Counted from the stretch's first letter, positions 53,624 to 63,229 are shown. The stretch is 64,000 nucleotides of DNA from an uncultured Elusimicrobiales bacterium (GCA_944325225.1 CALUZQ010000001.1:1-64000); one strand, 5' to 3'. Numbers and translations: made by a program. The notes: generated by a model from the letters alone, not told the origin.

Positions 53624-54667
53624 ATGCTTCAGCGGTTAGAAAACGAAGCCCGGCTTACCGAAGAAGCCCATAGACTCTATGGGCTTCTTAAATCTGTTTC
53701 TAAGGAAGACGGATCACCCTGGACTTATGACGATTGCCTGGCCGCCGCTCCTTATACGCTTTCTATTAACCGGTTTAAAAAAGAGCAAAATGCGGTTATC
53801 TTGGCCCATTCCTATACTACGCCGGATTTGGTTTATGGAGTAGCCGATTATCGGGGTGATTCTTACGAGTTGGCTCTAAAAGCGCGGGAAACTTCCGCGG
53901 ATATCATTGTTTTCGCCGGCGTATGGTTTATGGCGGAAACGGCCAAAATTCTCAACCCGGATAAAAAAGTGCTTATTCCGGCCGGGCGTGCGGGCTGTAC
54001 TTTGGCGGACGCTATGACGGGGGAGGATATGCAAAAACTCCGGGCTCAATATCCCGGTGTGCCCGCCTTGTGCTATATCAACAGTTTGGCGGAAGTAAAA
54101 GCCCAGTGCGATGCGTGCGTTACTTCCGGCAATGTATTTGATATCGCCCAGAAGATACCCGGCAAAGAACTGATTTTTGTGCCCGATTTGCTGATGGCTG
54201 AAAATCTAGAGGCGGAATTGGAACGCCGCGGAACGCCTAAAAAAATCATTTCGGCCGGCGGGTCCTGCTGCGTGCATGATAAATACCGCCCGGAAAATGT
54301 GCAAAAACTTCGGGCAAATTATCCGGGCATTAAAGTAGTTGCTCACCCGGAATGCCCAATTGAAGTGTGCCGGCTGTGCGACTATGTCGGCAGTACCAAA
54401 GGTATGAGCGGGTATGTGGCACAGTCAGAAGCAACCTGTTTTGGCATGCTGACCGAATTCGGATTGGTAAATCGCTTAGAAGCGGAACATCCGGATAAAA
54501 AATTTATTTGGCCTTTTGGCGTATGCCGGTATATGAAGCAAAATACATTGGCCAATACGCTGGAAGCGTTAATTGATCCGCGCCCGGAACAGGTGGTGGA
54601 AGTGGCGCCCGCCCTGGCGGCCGCCGCTAAAAAATCTATTGATAAAATGTTTGAGCTTACCCAATGA
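53624..54667 (+). CDS. nadA: Quinolinate synthase
   Basis: Condenses iminoaspartate with dihydroxyacetone phosphate to quinolinate on a 4Fe-4S cluster, the second step of de novo NAD synthesis. ILAHSYTTPDLVYGVADYRGDS-type N-terminal block starts near residue 60; FAGVWFMAETAKIL near 103, AGCTLADAM near 127, HPECPIEVCRLCD near 245 and FGVCRYM near 305 carry the cluster and active-site residues. 347 residues. Overlaps nadC by four bases. No nadB is in the window. Confidence 0.94.
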   Translation: MLQRLENEARLTEEAHRLYGLLKSVSKEDGSPWTYDDCLAAAPYTLSINRFKKEQNAVILAHSYTTPDLVYGVADYRGDSYELALKARETSADIIVFAGVWFMAETAKILNPDKKVLIPAGRAGCTLADAMTGEDMQKLRAQYPGVPALCYINSLAEVKAQCDACVTSGNVFDIAQKIPGKELIFVPDLLMAENLEAELERRGTPKKIISAGGSCCVHDKYRPENVQKLRANYPGIKVVAHPECPIEVCRLCDYVGSTKGMSGYVAQSEATCFGMLTEFGLVNRLEAEHPDKKFIWPFGVCRYMKQNTLANTLEALIDPRPEQVVEVAPALAAAAKKSIDKMFELTQ

Positions 54668-55497
54668 TACTGGATAAAATTGTAGAACTGGCCCTGCTGG
54701 AAGATTTGAGCTTGGGGGATATTACCTCCGATACGATTTTTACGCCCGAGAACCGGGCGAAAGCTGTTATTAGCGCCAAAGAAGATTTGGTTCTGTGCGG
54801 AATGGAAACGGCCCGCGAAGTTTTTACCGCGGTAGATCCGGAAATCCGTTTTACTCCGCTTAAAAAAGACGGAGAATTCGTCAAAAAAGGGGAAAAGGTG
54901 TTGGAACTGGAAGGACGGACGCTCTCTATTTTAAAAGCGGAAAGAACCGCCCTTAATTTTATGCAGCGCATGAGCGGAATTGCCACCGCTTCCCGTGCGT
55001 ATGCGGCGGTGGGCGCGCGGTATGGCGTGATGATTGTGGATACGCGCAAAACACAGCCCGGGCTCAGACGGTTGGATAAATATGCCGTTCGCACGGGCGG
55101 TGCACGCAACCACCGCATTAGCTTGGCCGACAGCGTAATGATTAAAGATAATCATATTGCGGCGGCCGGTTCTATTACGGCGGCTGTTCAAAAAATAAAA
55201 AGCGTCATTGGCCATACGCCTAAGATAGAAGTGGAAACTACGAATTTGGAAGAAGTAAAAGAGGCCTTAGCCGCCGGAGCGGATATTATTATGCTGGATA
55301 ATATGACGCCGCAGCAAGTGGCCCTGTGCAAAGAAGAAATTGCCGGCCGCGCCGTGATAGAAGTGTCCGGCGGGGTTAATAAAGATAATTTGGAAGCATA
55401 CTGCCAGGCCGGGCCCGATGTTATTTCTATGGGAGCGCTTACGCATTCGGTTCCTGCCAAAGATTTAAGTTTAAAAATTGTACAATATATCAGTTAA
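54664..55497 (+). CDS. nadC: Nicotinate-nucleotide diphosphorylase (carboxylating)
   Basis: Converts quinolinate and PRPP to nicotinate mononucleotide. Family blocks are EDLSLGDITSD near residue 10, NFMQRMSGIAT near 98, DTRKTQPGLRRLDKYAVR-type near 123 and KDNHI near 160, then EVETTNLEE near 185 and EVSGGVN near 236. Length 277. The four-base overlap with nadA implies coupled translation. Confidence 0.95.
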   Translation: MILDKIVELALLEDLSLGDITSDTIFTPENRAKAVISAKEDLVLCGMETAREVFTAVDPEIRFTPLKKDGEFVKKGEKVLELEGRTLSILKAERTALNFMQRMSGIATASRAYAAVGARYGVMIVDTRKTQPGLRRLDKYAVRTGGARNHRISLADSVMIKDNHIAAAGSITAAVQKIKSVIGHTPKIEVETTNLEEVKEALAAGADIIMLDNMTPQQVALCKEEIAGRAVIEVSGGVNKDNLEAYCQAGPDVISMGALTHSVPAKDLSLKIVQYIS

Positions 55498-55524
55498 GAA
55501 ATTATTAGCAGAAGGGAGCTGTAG

Positions 55525-56730
55525 ATGAATTATAATCAGTTGTTTTCCCAAGTGGTCAGCCGCTCCAAAGCGTCCGCCATCAGAGAACTTTTAAAAATTA
55601 TTTCCCGTCCCGAAATTATTTCCTTTGCGGGCGGATTGCCGGATCCGACATTGTTTCCAACGGAAGAAGTGGCCGACATTATGGGCCAGGTGGTGCGGCA
55701 GTCGCCTAAAGAATCTTTGCAGTATGGGACTACCGAAGGGCAGGATTCTTTAAAAAAAGAACTCATCAAATTGCTCAAAGAAACCGAGAATATAACCGTG
55801 AAACCGGAGCAGCTGTTGGTGGTTTCGGCTTCTCAGCAGGCGCTGGATATGACGGCGCGCCTGTTTGTCAATCCCGGAGATAGCATTATTACCGCCTGCC
55901 CCACTTATTTGGGAGCGCTGCAGGCGTTTCAGGTAGCGGGTGCGGCCATTACCGGTGCGCAAAGCGATCAATACGGCGTGCTGCCCGAGGATTTGCAAGC
56001 CAAATTGGAAGCTCTCCGCCAACAAGGCGAACAATGTAAATTTGTCTATTTAGTGCCCGATTTTCAAAATCCTACCGGCACTACTATTCCGGAAGATCGC
56101 CGGCTGCAAATTTTGGAAATTGTTAAAAAATACAATACTTTTATTTTAGAGGATTCTCCCTACCGGCAAGTTCGTTTTGAAGGGAAATCTCCCCGCACTT
56201 TTTACGAGTTGGATACTACCCGCAATCATGTCGTTACGCTGTTTACTTTTTCCAAAGTATTTGTGCCGGGGTTCCGATTGGGGTATATTATTGGGCCGGA
56301 AGAAGTTATCCGCAAATATGTAATTTTAAAACAGGCCATGGATTTATGCACTTCTCCTATTTTGCAGTTGGCCACGGCCGAGTATTTGCGGCGCGGGTTA
56401 TTGCTGGCGCATGTGGACCAGATTATTGCGGCTTACCGCGAAAAACGCGATTTAATGCTTAAAACCTTGGAAGAATATATGCCCAAATGTGTTTCCTGGA
56501 CGCACCCGGAAGGGGGGCTCTTTCTGTGGCTGACGCTGCCTAAACATATGGACGCGGCCAAACTGCTGGCCAAAGCCATAGAAAATAAAGTGGCGTATGT
56601 GGCTGGGGTGGATTTCTATCCGGCCGGGAATATTTTTAACGATATGCGGCTGAATTTTTCTTATTCGTCTAAAGAGCAAATTATAGAAGGGCTTAAGCGG
56701 TTGGCTCAGACGATTAAAGATAATTTATAA
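55525..56730 (+). CDS. PLP-dependent aminotransferase, class I (2-aminoadipate/MocR-like group)
   Basis: A 401-residue fold-type I enzyme: ISFAGGLPDPTLFPTEEV near residue 33, YGTTEGQDSL near 73, PDFQNPTGTTI near 175 and the PLP lysine in FTFSKVFVPGFRLGYI near residue 242. It resembles LysN-like 2-aminoadipate or aromatic/branched-chain aminotransferases; the substrate cannot be fixed. It has no DNA-binding domain. GGGAG precedes the ATG 27 bases after nadC. Confidence 0.85.
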   Translation: MNYNQLFSQVVSRSKASAIRELLKIISRPEIISFAGGLPDPTLFPTEEVADIMGQVVRQSPKESLQYGTTEGQDSLKKELIKLLKETENITVKPEQLLVVSASQQALDMTARLFVNPGDSIITACPTYLGALQAFQVAGAAITGAQSDQYGVLPEDLQAKLEALRQQGEQCKFVYLVPDFQNPTGTTIPEDRRLQILEIVKKYNTFILEDSPYRQVRFEGKSPRTFYELDTTRNHVVTLFTFSKVFVPGFRLGYIIGPEEVIRKYVILKQAMDLCTSPILQLATAEYLRRGLLLAHVDQIIAAYREKRDLMLKTLEEYMPKCVSWTHPEGGLFLWLTLPKHMDAAKLLAKAIENKVAYVAGVDFYPAGNIFNDMRLNFSYSSKEQIIEGLKRLAQTIKDNL

Positions 56731-56740
56731 CACCCAGCGA

Positions 56741-56802
56741 TTCCGGGCGGAATGCCCGGAATTTTATTTTCATAAAAATTCCCCGTTTTAGCGGGGAATT
56801 TT
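56741..56802 (+). terminator. Two tandem terminators after the aminotransferase
   Basis: TTCCGGGC/GCCCGGAA (56741-56761) with TTTTATTTT, then AAAATTCCCCG/CGGGGAATTTT (56775-56802) with T. Confidence 0.83.
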
Positions 56803-56841
56803 TATAAGGGCTAAGTTGGGTTCGTCCGGCAGGAAAGAGGT

Positions 56842-57228
56842 TTATGCAGGATCGTGGACGATGGAAATTTCGTGCGTGATTTTAACATGCCGCGCCACCA
56901 AGCAACGCTTGGCTACTTCCACCAGGGCGTTTTCGTATTTGTCCGGGAAGTCCGGCGGCACATGGATATATACCTTAATTTTGTCAATTACATATTCGTT
57001 GATGTTCCATTCCGGTTCTAAGGTAAGATAGACGGATTCCGGCAGGTTATGCTGTTTTAAAAAATTAAGCACAAATACGCCGCTGCAGCTGCCTAAAGAA
57101 GCCAAAAATAAATCAATGGGCGTGGGAGCGCTGGAATCCCCGCCGTGTTCTTTGGATTGGTCGGTAATGATGTCAAAATCTTTGACATGAACTTTTACTT
57201 TTTTGTTTCCTGCAAAGGTGATTTTCAT
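56842..57228 (-). CDS. OsmC-family protein, third copy
   Basis: A 128-residue OsmC-fold protein with GSCSGVFVL near residue 47 and RCLVARHVKI near residue 107, carrying the two conserved Cys. The second motif is CLVARH rather than the CPVH of the tandem pair at 13 kb, placing it in the YhfA/OsmC-like subgroup. It has an AGGAG-type site (GGAGCC) upstream. It converges with the aminotransferase. Confidence 0.85.
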   Translation of the reverse strand: MKITFAGNKKVKVHVKDFDIITDQSKEHGGDSSAPTPIDLFLASLGSCSGVFVLNFLKQHNLPESVYLTLEPEWNINEYVIDKIKVYIHVPPDFPDKYENALVEVAKRCLVARHVKITHEISIVHDPA

Positions 57229-57417
57229 ACCCCCGGCTCCTCAAATAAAATAACGGTGTTTACTTATACAGTATAATTGTCCGTCGGAGAAAAATCAAGT
57301 CCCCGTTAAAAACGAGGTTTTCCGGCGGAAAACTCCGAGGCGGTGGTACTAGGGAAAAATAGGTCTAAAGGCCCTGGTTTTTAAAATGGATTTTTTACAA
57401 AATATAGGTAAATTCCT

Positions 57418-58362
57418 ATGAAAAAAATTTTTATCTGTTTCCTTTTTCTAACGCTGTGTTCTTCCGCCGGGTTTTCGCAAAAAAATCCAGTTCGTGTATG
57501 GCGGGGCGTTTCGTCGGCAGCATCTGCTAAACCGTTAAAACCGCTTTCTAATGCAACTATAGAAGCGCTGGTGGCCCGCGGCCAAAGCCGGCTGGTATTG
57601 CAGCGGGCGTTGGGGGTATCTGCGCAACGGAAAGATCCCATAGCGTTTATTTTAGAGGACGGACAGCTGAACCGGGTGTTGTTAAAACAGGCCTGGCGCA
57701 AATCAGCAGTGGCTAAATACCGCTGGGACGAAGGCAATATGTTGGGGCTTAATTCCTGGCTGATTGTATTGGTGCACCGCATTCGGGAAGGGGTTAAGCT
57801 GAGTAAGACCACCCTGGATGTGTTGGAAAAAGAGTTGATGTTTGCCCAACAAGACGCGGACGCTGAATATAAAAAGCGGTATCAATATTCCTCTTATCCT
57901 GGCGGAAATTATCAAAAAAGCCCGGCTTTTTTGTCTTTGTTGGGGGAATCGGTGGCATATCGGTTGGATAGTTTTTTTCTGCCTATGTTGAGCAGCGGGG
58001 ATCGGGTGCGGCTGCTGAAAGTATTAATGCACGGGGTGTTTTCCGGGCCGGTGGATTGGCAGGAACTGCATATAGCGGTGTTATACCGAGAAGTGCGCGA
58101 GGCGCTGAACACTTGCGGAAAACAAATAGACTGCGTAGAATACTATGGCCCCATGAAAAAAGCCATGCAGGACAGTGCCATTCGCGCCGCCCAAGAAGCG
58201 GCCGAAAATGCCATCACTTCTACTGTGAAACTGCGGGAACTCTTTATAGAGGAATTGCAGGGTTTCGCCCCCAAATTTGCGGCCAATAAACAGGCCGCTG
58301 AGGAGTGGAATCTGTTAATTCATTTCTTCCAGGATAAACAAAAACAAATACCTCTTCCGTAA
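57418..58362 (+). CDS. Exported helical protein of unknown function
   Basis: A 314-residue protein with a signal peptide (MKKIFICFLFLTLCSSAGFS). The mature part is mainly helical, with repeated Leu/Lys/Arg patterns, a Tyr-rich loop (KKRYQYSSYPGGNYQK near 160) and a single C-x5-C pair near 240. No family recognised. No ribosome site is clear before the ATG. It lies alone between divergent and convergent neighbours. Confidence 0.68.
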   Translation: MKKIFICFLFLTLCSSAGFSQKNPVRVWRGVSSAASAKPLKPLSNATIEALVARGQSRLVLQRALGVSAQRKDPIAFILEDGQLNRVLLKQAWRKSAVAKYRWDEGNMLGLNSWLIVLVHRIREGVKLSKTTLDVLEKELMFAQQDADAEYKKRYQYSSYPGGNYQKSPAFLSLLGESVAYRLDSFFLPMLSSGDRVRLLKVLMHGVFSGPVDWQELHIAVLYREVREALNTCGKQIDCVEYYGPMKKAMQDSAIRAAQEAAENAITSTVKLRELFIEELQGFAPKFAANKQAAEEWNLLIHFFQDKQKQIPLP

Positions 58363-58546
58363 TTCAATTTTTTCTTTTCTTTCCCCTAGCGTTTTAGCCG
58401 GTGGATTTTTGTTGTAAATTAACCGTCGGACAATCGTTTGGTTGATTGTATAAGTTGTTCCCCTTACAGCAGGTGCGTCGGAGATTTGCAAAGCGATTGC
58501 GAACGGACACCCAGGCGGTATGATCAAATAACTTTCAGTGGGTATG

Positions 58547-58576
58547 AAAACCGGGGTTTTTGCAAACCCCGGTTTT
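58547..58576. terminator. Terminator of the phosphate transporter
   Basis: AAAACCGGGGTTT-TTGC-AAACCCCGGTTTT; works in both directions. The rest of 58363-58598 shows no gene. Confidence 0.83.
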
Positions 58577-58598
58577 ATATTCGGATAGAAACAGGCCG

Positions 58599-59645
58599 TT
58601 AAAACAGCCAGGTTTTTAACAGATAGCTGAGGGCCGAAATAATTGCCGCGGCGGGAATGGTAATAAACCAAGCCCATACGATGCGGTTGGCTACGCCCCA
58701 GCGTACGCAGGATAAGCGGCGCAAGGAACCAATTCCCACAATGGCCCCGGTGATAGTATGCGTAGTGCTGACGGGTACGCCCAATACGGAAGCGATAAAG
58801 AGCGAAATGGCCGAACCGGATTCCGCGCAAAAACCGTCCACCGGGCGCAGGCGAGTAATTTTTTGGCCCATGGTTTTAACGATTCTCCACCCGCCCGACA
58901 AGGTGCCTAAAGCGATGGCCCCATGGCACAAAAGCACTACGGAAAGCGGCACAATAAAGGCGCCTTCAGCGGCGGCGTGCATTTCTTCGTGGGTCAGCAG
59001 AAAGTCTCGTATCGGGGCGACTTCGTTTCCGGCCAGCCCGCCCAGCAACAGCATGCTGATAATCCCCATGGTTTTTTGGGCGTCGTTACCGCCGTGTCCC
59101 AAGGAATAGGCCGCGGCCGAAAGGAGCTGCCCTTTGCGGAACCAGTGGTCCACTTTATACGGGTTGCACGGGCGGCATAGGTTGAACACGATAATACCGA
59201 TAAGCACGCTGAGCAGAAAACCCAACAGTGGCGAAAGGAAAATGAACAACACGGTTTTTAAAATTCCGCCCGCCACCAGGGCGTCCAGACCGCCTTTTAC
59301 AAACCCCGCGCCAATGAGCCCGCCAATCAGCGCGTGCGAGGAGCTGGACGGCAGTCCCCACCACCAGGTAAGGATATTCCAAATGCACGCCCCCATCAGG
59401 GCCCCAAAAACCAGGTTGGAATCTACGATCTGAATATCCACAATGCCCGCACCAATGGTTTTGGCTACGCCGGTGTGGAACACCAGGAATGCCACAAAGT
59501 TAAAGAAGGCCGCCCATGCTACGGCCGCTTTGGGCGAAAGCACCCGGGTAGATACCACCGTGGCTACTGAGTTAGCCGCATCGTGGAATCCGTTTAGATA
59601 GTCAAAAAACAACGCCAGAATAATTAAGAATAATATCCAAAGCAT
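58599..59645 (-). CDS. PiT-family inorganic phosphate transporter
   Basis: A 348-residue membrane protein with the PiT signatures: FFDYLNGFHDAANSVATVVS at residue 13, SSSHALIGGLIGAGFVKGG near 105, SLGHGGNDAQKTMG near 183 and VSTTHTITGAIVG near 293. It imports phosphate with H+ or Na+. The DUF47 partner gene lies eight bases upstream, a common pairing that supports the call. Confidence 0.93.
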   Translation of the reverse strand: MLWILFLIILALFFDYLNGFHDAANSVATVVSTRVLSPKAAVAWAAFFNFVAFLVFHTGVAKTIGAGIVDIQIVDSNLVFGALMGACIWNILTWWWGLPSSSSHALIGGLIGAGFVKGGLDALVAGGILKTVLFIFLSPLLGFLLSVLIGIIVFNLCRPCNPYKVDHWFRKGQLLSAAAYSLGHGGNDAQKTMGIISMLLLGGLAGNEVAPIRDFLLTHEEMHAAAEGAFIVPLSVVLLCHGAIALGTLSGGWRIVKTMGQKITRLRPVDGFCAESGSAISLFIASVLGVPVSTTHTITGAIVGIGSLRRLSCVRWGVANRIVWAWFITIPAAAIISALSYLLKTWLF

Positions 59646-59653
59646 ACGGGCTC

Positions 59654-60271
59654 CTAGTTGTTTTTAACCAAAATAGATTCCACCATATTGGCCACATGTT
59701 CGCAGTAATCGGTGATGACTTCTGCCATTTCATAAAGTTCTTTTTGCTTGATGACCATCAGCGGATCTTTTTCGTTTTCAAATAAATAGGAAATAGCTTC
59801 ATCGCGCAGGACATCGCCTTCGTTTTCCAGCCGGTTTATTTCCACGCACTGGTGGAGCGTTTCTTTCATATTCTTATTGCTCCGCAGCGAGGCCAGCGCC
59901 TTTTGAAGCGCTTTGGTGGTGGCTTCAATGGTGGCTGCCATTTTGCGGCTGAATTCGGTCGGCTTTTGGATTTTGTACAGGTGGAAGCGGTTAGTAATTA
60001 AATAAATGCCGTCCACGATATCGTCCAGCCGGTTGGCCAGCGCCAGGATATCTTCGCGGTCAAAAGGCGTGATAAAGGTTTCGTTTAAGGTGTTGATAGT
60101 GGTGTGGGTTAATTCGTCGCCATAATGTTCCATTTCGTGCATGGCGCGTACATTTTCCGGGGTAAATTCGCCGTTGTCCACGAGTTTTTTGTAAAACGCG
60201 GCGGCACGGACGATATTTTCGGCCTGTTTGTCAAATAAGTCAAAGAATTTTACTTCTTTCGGTAAGAACAT
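59654..60271 (-). CDS. DUF47/PhoU-like accessory protein of the phosphate transporter
   Basis: A 205-residue all-helical cytoplasmic protein with FITPFDREDILALANRLDDI near residue 70-89 and ENEGDVLRDEAI near 150, the metal-binding DUF47 motifs with paired acidic residues. Encoded directly before pit, it probably regulates that transporter. ATG at 60271 (MFLPKEVKFF) is favoured because GGAG lies eight bases upstream. Confidence 0.9.
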   Translation of the reverse strand: MFLPKEVKFFDLFDKQAENIVRAAAFYKKLVDNGEFTPENVRAMHEMEHYGDELTHTTINTLNETFITPFDREDILALANRLDDIVDGIYLITNRFHLYKIQKPTEFSRKMAATIEATTKALQKALASLRSNKNMKETLHQCVEINRLENEGDVLRDEAISYLFENEKDPLMVIKQKELYEMAEVITDYCEHVANMVESILVKNN

Positions 60272-60381
60272 AGTTTTTACTCCATTTATCATTTAGTTTT
60301 ATCATCTTGCTACTTGCTGGCCCGGCGCGTTATATACGGCCGGGAGGGTACTGCATATACTGCTTGCAAATTGGATTAAAA

Positions 60382-60409
60382 ACGCCCGTTCGGATAAGCG
60401 AACGGGCGT
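60382..60409 (-). terminator. ackA terminator
   Basis: ACGCCCGTTCG-GATAAG-CGAACGGGCGT followed by T-rich DNA on the minus strand. Confidence 0.83.
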
Positions 60410-60417
60410 AAACAAAG

Positions 60418-61782
60418 CTAATTTTTTAACTCCTGCTTTAACTGCTCGGGGAGGTTGATAGCGGCTTTTAACAAGAAAGGTCGTTTTTTAACCTCCTCTA
60501 TAAAGGCGGCGTCGCGCAGTTTGTTGCGGTAATCTTTCTCCTGAAAGATATAGCGGAACTTGGTGTACACATCGTAAGTGCCGGCCAGCAGGGCCACGAT
60601 GTCCTGCACGCCTACAATTTCTTCGTCCGTCGGTATGACAAAGATTTTCACCTTGGAGTTATCGGCCGAAATGCAGCATTCGGCTTTGTTGGTGTCAGCG
60701 GCGTTGTTGCGTTCTTCGTCCAGCACAATGCCGAAGTTTTCCAATCCTTTTAAAATCATTTCGCGGATATTGGTGGCGCGTTCGCCTACGCCGGCGGTAA
60801 ACACAATGCTGTCCAGCCGCCCCAGCGCGGCCATATAGGCCCCGATGTATTTTTTAACACGGTAGCATTCCACATCCAGCGCCAGTTTGCACAGCTCGTC
60901 GCCGTTGGCGGCTCCCTTGCGTACATCGCGTTGGTCAGCAAAGCGGTCGCCCGTCAGTGCATACATACCGCTTTTTTTGTTTAAAATCTTATACATTTCG
61001 TCCGGGCTTATGTTGAGTTTTTTCATCATATGGAAACAAATGGACGGATCCATATCGCCTGAGCGGGTACCCATAACCAGCCCTTCCAGCGGGGTAAGCC
61101 CCATGCTGGTATCCAGGCACTGCCCGTTTTTAACAGCGGTTACGCTGGCTCCGGCCCCGATGTGGCAGACGATGGTGTTTACTTCATCTACATTTTTGCC
61201 CAAAAGCACCGCAGCCCGGCGGGAAGTATATAGCACGGACGAACCGTGAAAGCCATAGCGGCGAATTTGATAATCCGTGTACCAGCTGCGCGGCAGGGCA
61301 TACATATAGGAAGAAGCCGGCATGGTCTGGTGGAAAGCTGTATCCATTACGCACACATGCGTTACATGGGGCAGGAGCGCGCGGGCGGCTTCAATCCCCA
61401 TGATATGGGCCGGATTGTGGAGGGGTGCCAAGTCCGAGATATTGCGCAATTCTTCCACCACTTTATCATCTACAATGACGGATTTGGCGAATTTCCCGCC
61501 GTGTACGATGCGGTGGCCCACGGCGCTGATAACATTGATATTTTCAATAACGCCGTGTTCTTTATCGGTTAAAGTTTCAATAACGAGGTTGATAGCGTCT
61601 TTATGGTCTTTGCAGTTTCTTTTCAGCTCAAAGGTGGGATAACCGTTGCGGTCCTGGGAGATGAATGACCCTTCAATGCCGATTCGTTCTACCGCACCGG
61701 CGCAAAGACTTTTCTTCTGGTCCCAGTCGTAAACGCTGTATTTGACCGAAGAACTGCCGCAGTTCAAAAATAATATAATCAT
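60418..61782 (-). CDS. ackA: Acetate kinase, divergent long form
   Basis: Makes ATP and acetate from acetyl phosphate, completing the PFOR route. LNCGSSSVKY at residue 5, GHRIVHGG near 85, DTAFHQTMP near 150, YGFHGSS near 180 and GLTPLEGLVMGTRSGD near 220 identify it. Two nucleotide-site motifs deviate: HIGAGAS replaces HLGNGxS and AGVGER replaces GGIGEN. About 50 residues extend past the usual C-terminus, giving 454 instead of about 400. The start MIILFLNCG is chosen by family and an AGGAA site. Confidence 0.9.
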   Translation of the reverse strand: MIILFLNCGSSSVKYSVYDWDQKKSLCAGAVERIGIEGSFISQDRNGYPTFELKRNCKDHKDAINLVIETLTDKEHGVIENINVISAVGHRIVHGGKFAKSVIVDDKVVEELRNISDLAPLHNPAHIMGIEAARALLPHVTHVCVMDTAFHQTMPASSYMYALPRSWYTDYQIRRYGFHGSSVLYTSRRAAVLLGKNVDEVNTIVCHIGAGASVTAVKNGQCLDTSMGLTPLEGLVMGTRSGDMDPSICFHMMKKLNISPDEMYKILNKKSGMYALTGDRFADQRDVRKGAANGDELCKLALDVECYRVKKYIGAYMAALGRLDSIVFTAGVGERATNIREMILKGLENFGIVLDEERNNAADTNKAECCISADNSKVKIFVIPTDEEIVGVQDIVALLAGTYDVYTKFRYIFQEKDYRNKLRDAAFIEEVKKRPFLLKAAINLPEQLKQELKN

Positions 61783-61801
61783 ATAGATTGGATTCCTTTT
61801 T

Positions 61802-61858
61802 GCTCCCGGTCGGGAGCGGAAATTTAGCGGAGGAAAATCCTCCCTCATTATTATTGTA
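61802..61858 (-). promoter_or_regulatory. ackA -10 and two leader hairpins
   Basis: Minus strand TACAAT (61853-61858) is followed by GGAGGA/TCCTCC (61829-61843) and GCTCCC/GGGAGC (61802-61817) before the ribosome site. The same promoter-plus-two-hairpins layout is seen at PFOR. No clear -35. Confidence 0.5.
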
Positions 61859-61939
61859 GCAAAAAGCGGCTTGTGTGCGGTCTTATTTTTACGGTTGCCA
61901 GCGGAAGCGTGTTTTGTTACCATAAAATAAGGAGAATTT

Positions 61940-63172
61940 ATGAAAGTAAAACGCGGTGTATTTTTGAGTGCTTTATTGTTTATCAGCGTTTGCGCGGGTG
62001 GCTTGGCGCTATCGCGCCCGGGACAGCTAGACGATGCCGCCGGCGTGCCGGGCAAGCGCGGGTATGCGGGGGACGGCGGCGACGCACTGCAGGCCCGGCT
62101 GGGTAGCCCAATGGGAATTGCGGTGGATAATCGCGGCAATATCTATTTTTCTGATACGGCCAATCACCGCGTGCGCCGGGTGGACGCCCGCACCGGGGAA
62201 ATTGACACCGTTGTCGGTACCGGCAAAAGAGGGTTTGACAACGACGGCGGCAACGCCGAAATGGCCACGCTGAACGGCCCTACCGGGCTGGCGTTTGATA
62301 CATTGGGCAATTTGTATATTGCAGATACCGGCAACCAGCGGATTCGTATGTTTACCCCGAAAGGATATCTCTATACGGTTGCCGGGGACGGCCGCAAAGG
62401 ATATAACGGAAACGGCCTGCGGCCGGTTTCTTCCAGTTTAAATAATCCGACGGGGGTAACCGTCAGTCCGCAGGGGGAACTGCATATTGCGGATACGGGC
62501 AATAACCTGGTGCGCAAGATAGACCGCCACAGCGGTTTTCTGGTCAATGTAGTGGGAACGGGCGAACCAGGCAACAGCGGCGACCGGGAACTGGCCGAAA
62601 ATGCCCGGCTGAGTAAACCTTCCGCCCTGGTATTTGACGCCCGCGGCAATTTATTTATTGCCGATACGGGCAACCATCAAGTGCGCTGGGTGGAACCGAG
62701 CCACCGGTTGATTTTTACGATTGCCGGCACGGGAAAGCGGGGCTTTTCCGGCGAAGGGGACCGCAAATGTACCGACAGCGCTTTTAGCAACCCTACCGGG
62801 TTGGCGATAGATAAGCGAGGCCGCCTGTATATCGCGGATACGGATAACCAACGAATCCGCCGTTTGACGGTGGAGAGCCGTATGGACAGCAAAGTGGTAA
62901 CGGTGGTAGGCAGCGGCGAACGCGGATACAACGGGGACGGACTGGACGCCTGGGACACCAAACTGGCGTATCCGGGGGCGCTGGCTATTACGCGGCACGA
63001 TATGTTATTTTTTGTAGATACGGGCAACAATTTAATCCGTCGCGTGCAGGGTATTTCTACGGTGGAACCGCCTGTAAAATATACCGGGTACGGACAGGCG
63101 GACAAACAGCCCGATGAGCGGAACTTTTTACAGGTTTTATTTGGCGGGAAAAAGAAACCGGAAACTCCCTAA
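61940..63172 (+). CDS. Exported NHL-repeat beta-propeller protein
   Basis: A 410-residue protein with a signal peptide and six NHL-type repeats, each with a NLYIADTGNQRIR-like strand pair and a GTGKRGFDNDGG-like loop (variants at about 30, 85, 140, 195, 255 and 315). This is the secreted multi-NHL propeller class, usually a binding platform. The C-terminus is charged and Pro-rich. AGGAG precedes the ATG and a terminator follows, so it is a single-gene unit. Confidence 0.87.
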   Translation: MKVKRGVFLSALLFISVCAGGLALSRPGQLDDAAGVPGKRGYAGDGGDALQARLGSPMGIAVDNRGNIYFSDTANHRVRRVDARTGEIDTVVGTGKRGFDNDGGNAEMATLNGPTGLAFDTLGNLYIADTGNQRIRMFTPKGYLYTVAGDGRKGYNGNGLRPVSSSLNNPTGVTVSPQGELHIADTGNNLVRKIDRHSGFLVNVVGTGEPGNSGDRELAENARLSKPSALVFDARGNLFIADTGNHQVRWVEPSHRLIFTIAGTGKRGFSGEGDRKCTDSAFSNPTGLAIDKRGRLYIADTDNQRIRRLTVESRMDSKVVTVVGSGERGYNGDGLDAWDTKLAYPGALAITRHDMLFFVDTGNNLIRRVQGISTVEPPVKYTGYGQADKQPDERNFLQVLFGGKKKPETP

Positions 63173-63194
63173 ATATCTTTTAGTTTGTAACGGA

Positions 63195-63229
63195 ACAGAC
63201 GCGCTTTTAACCAGGCGCGTCTGTTTGTT
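63195..63229 (+). terminator. Terminator after the NHL gene
   Basis: ACAGACGCGC/GCGCGTCTGT followed by TTGTTTTT. Confidence 0.85.

Noticed and set aside
61783-62139. Extended N-terminus for acetate kinase
   Set aside because: The family begins at MIILFLNCG; the extension crosses the promoter, two hairpins and the start of the divergent NHL gene.
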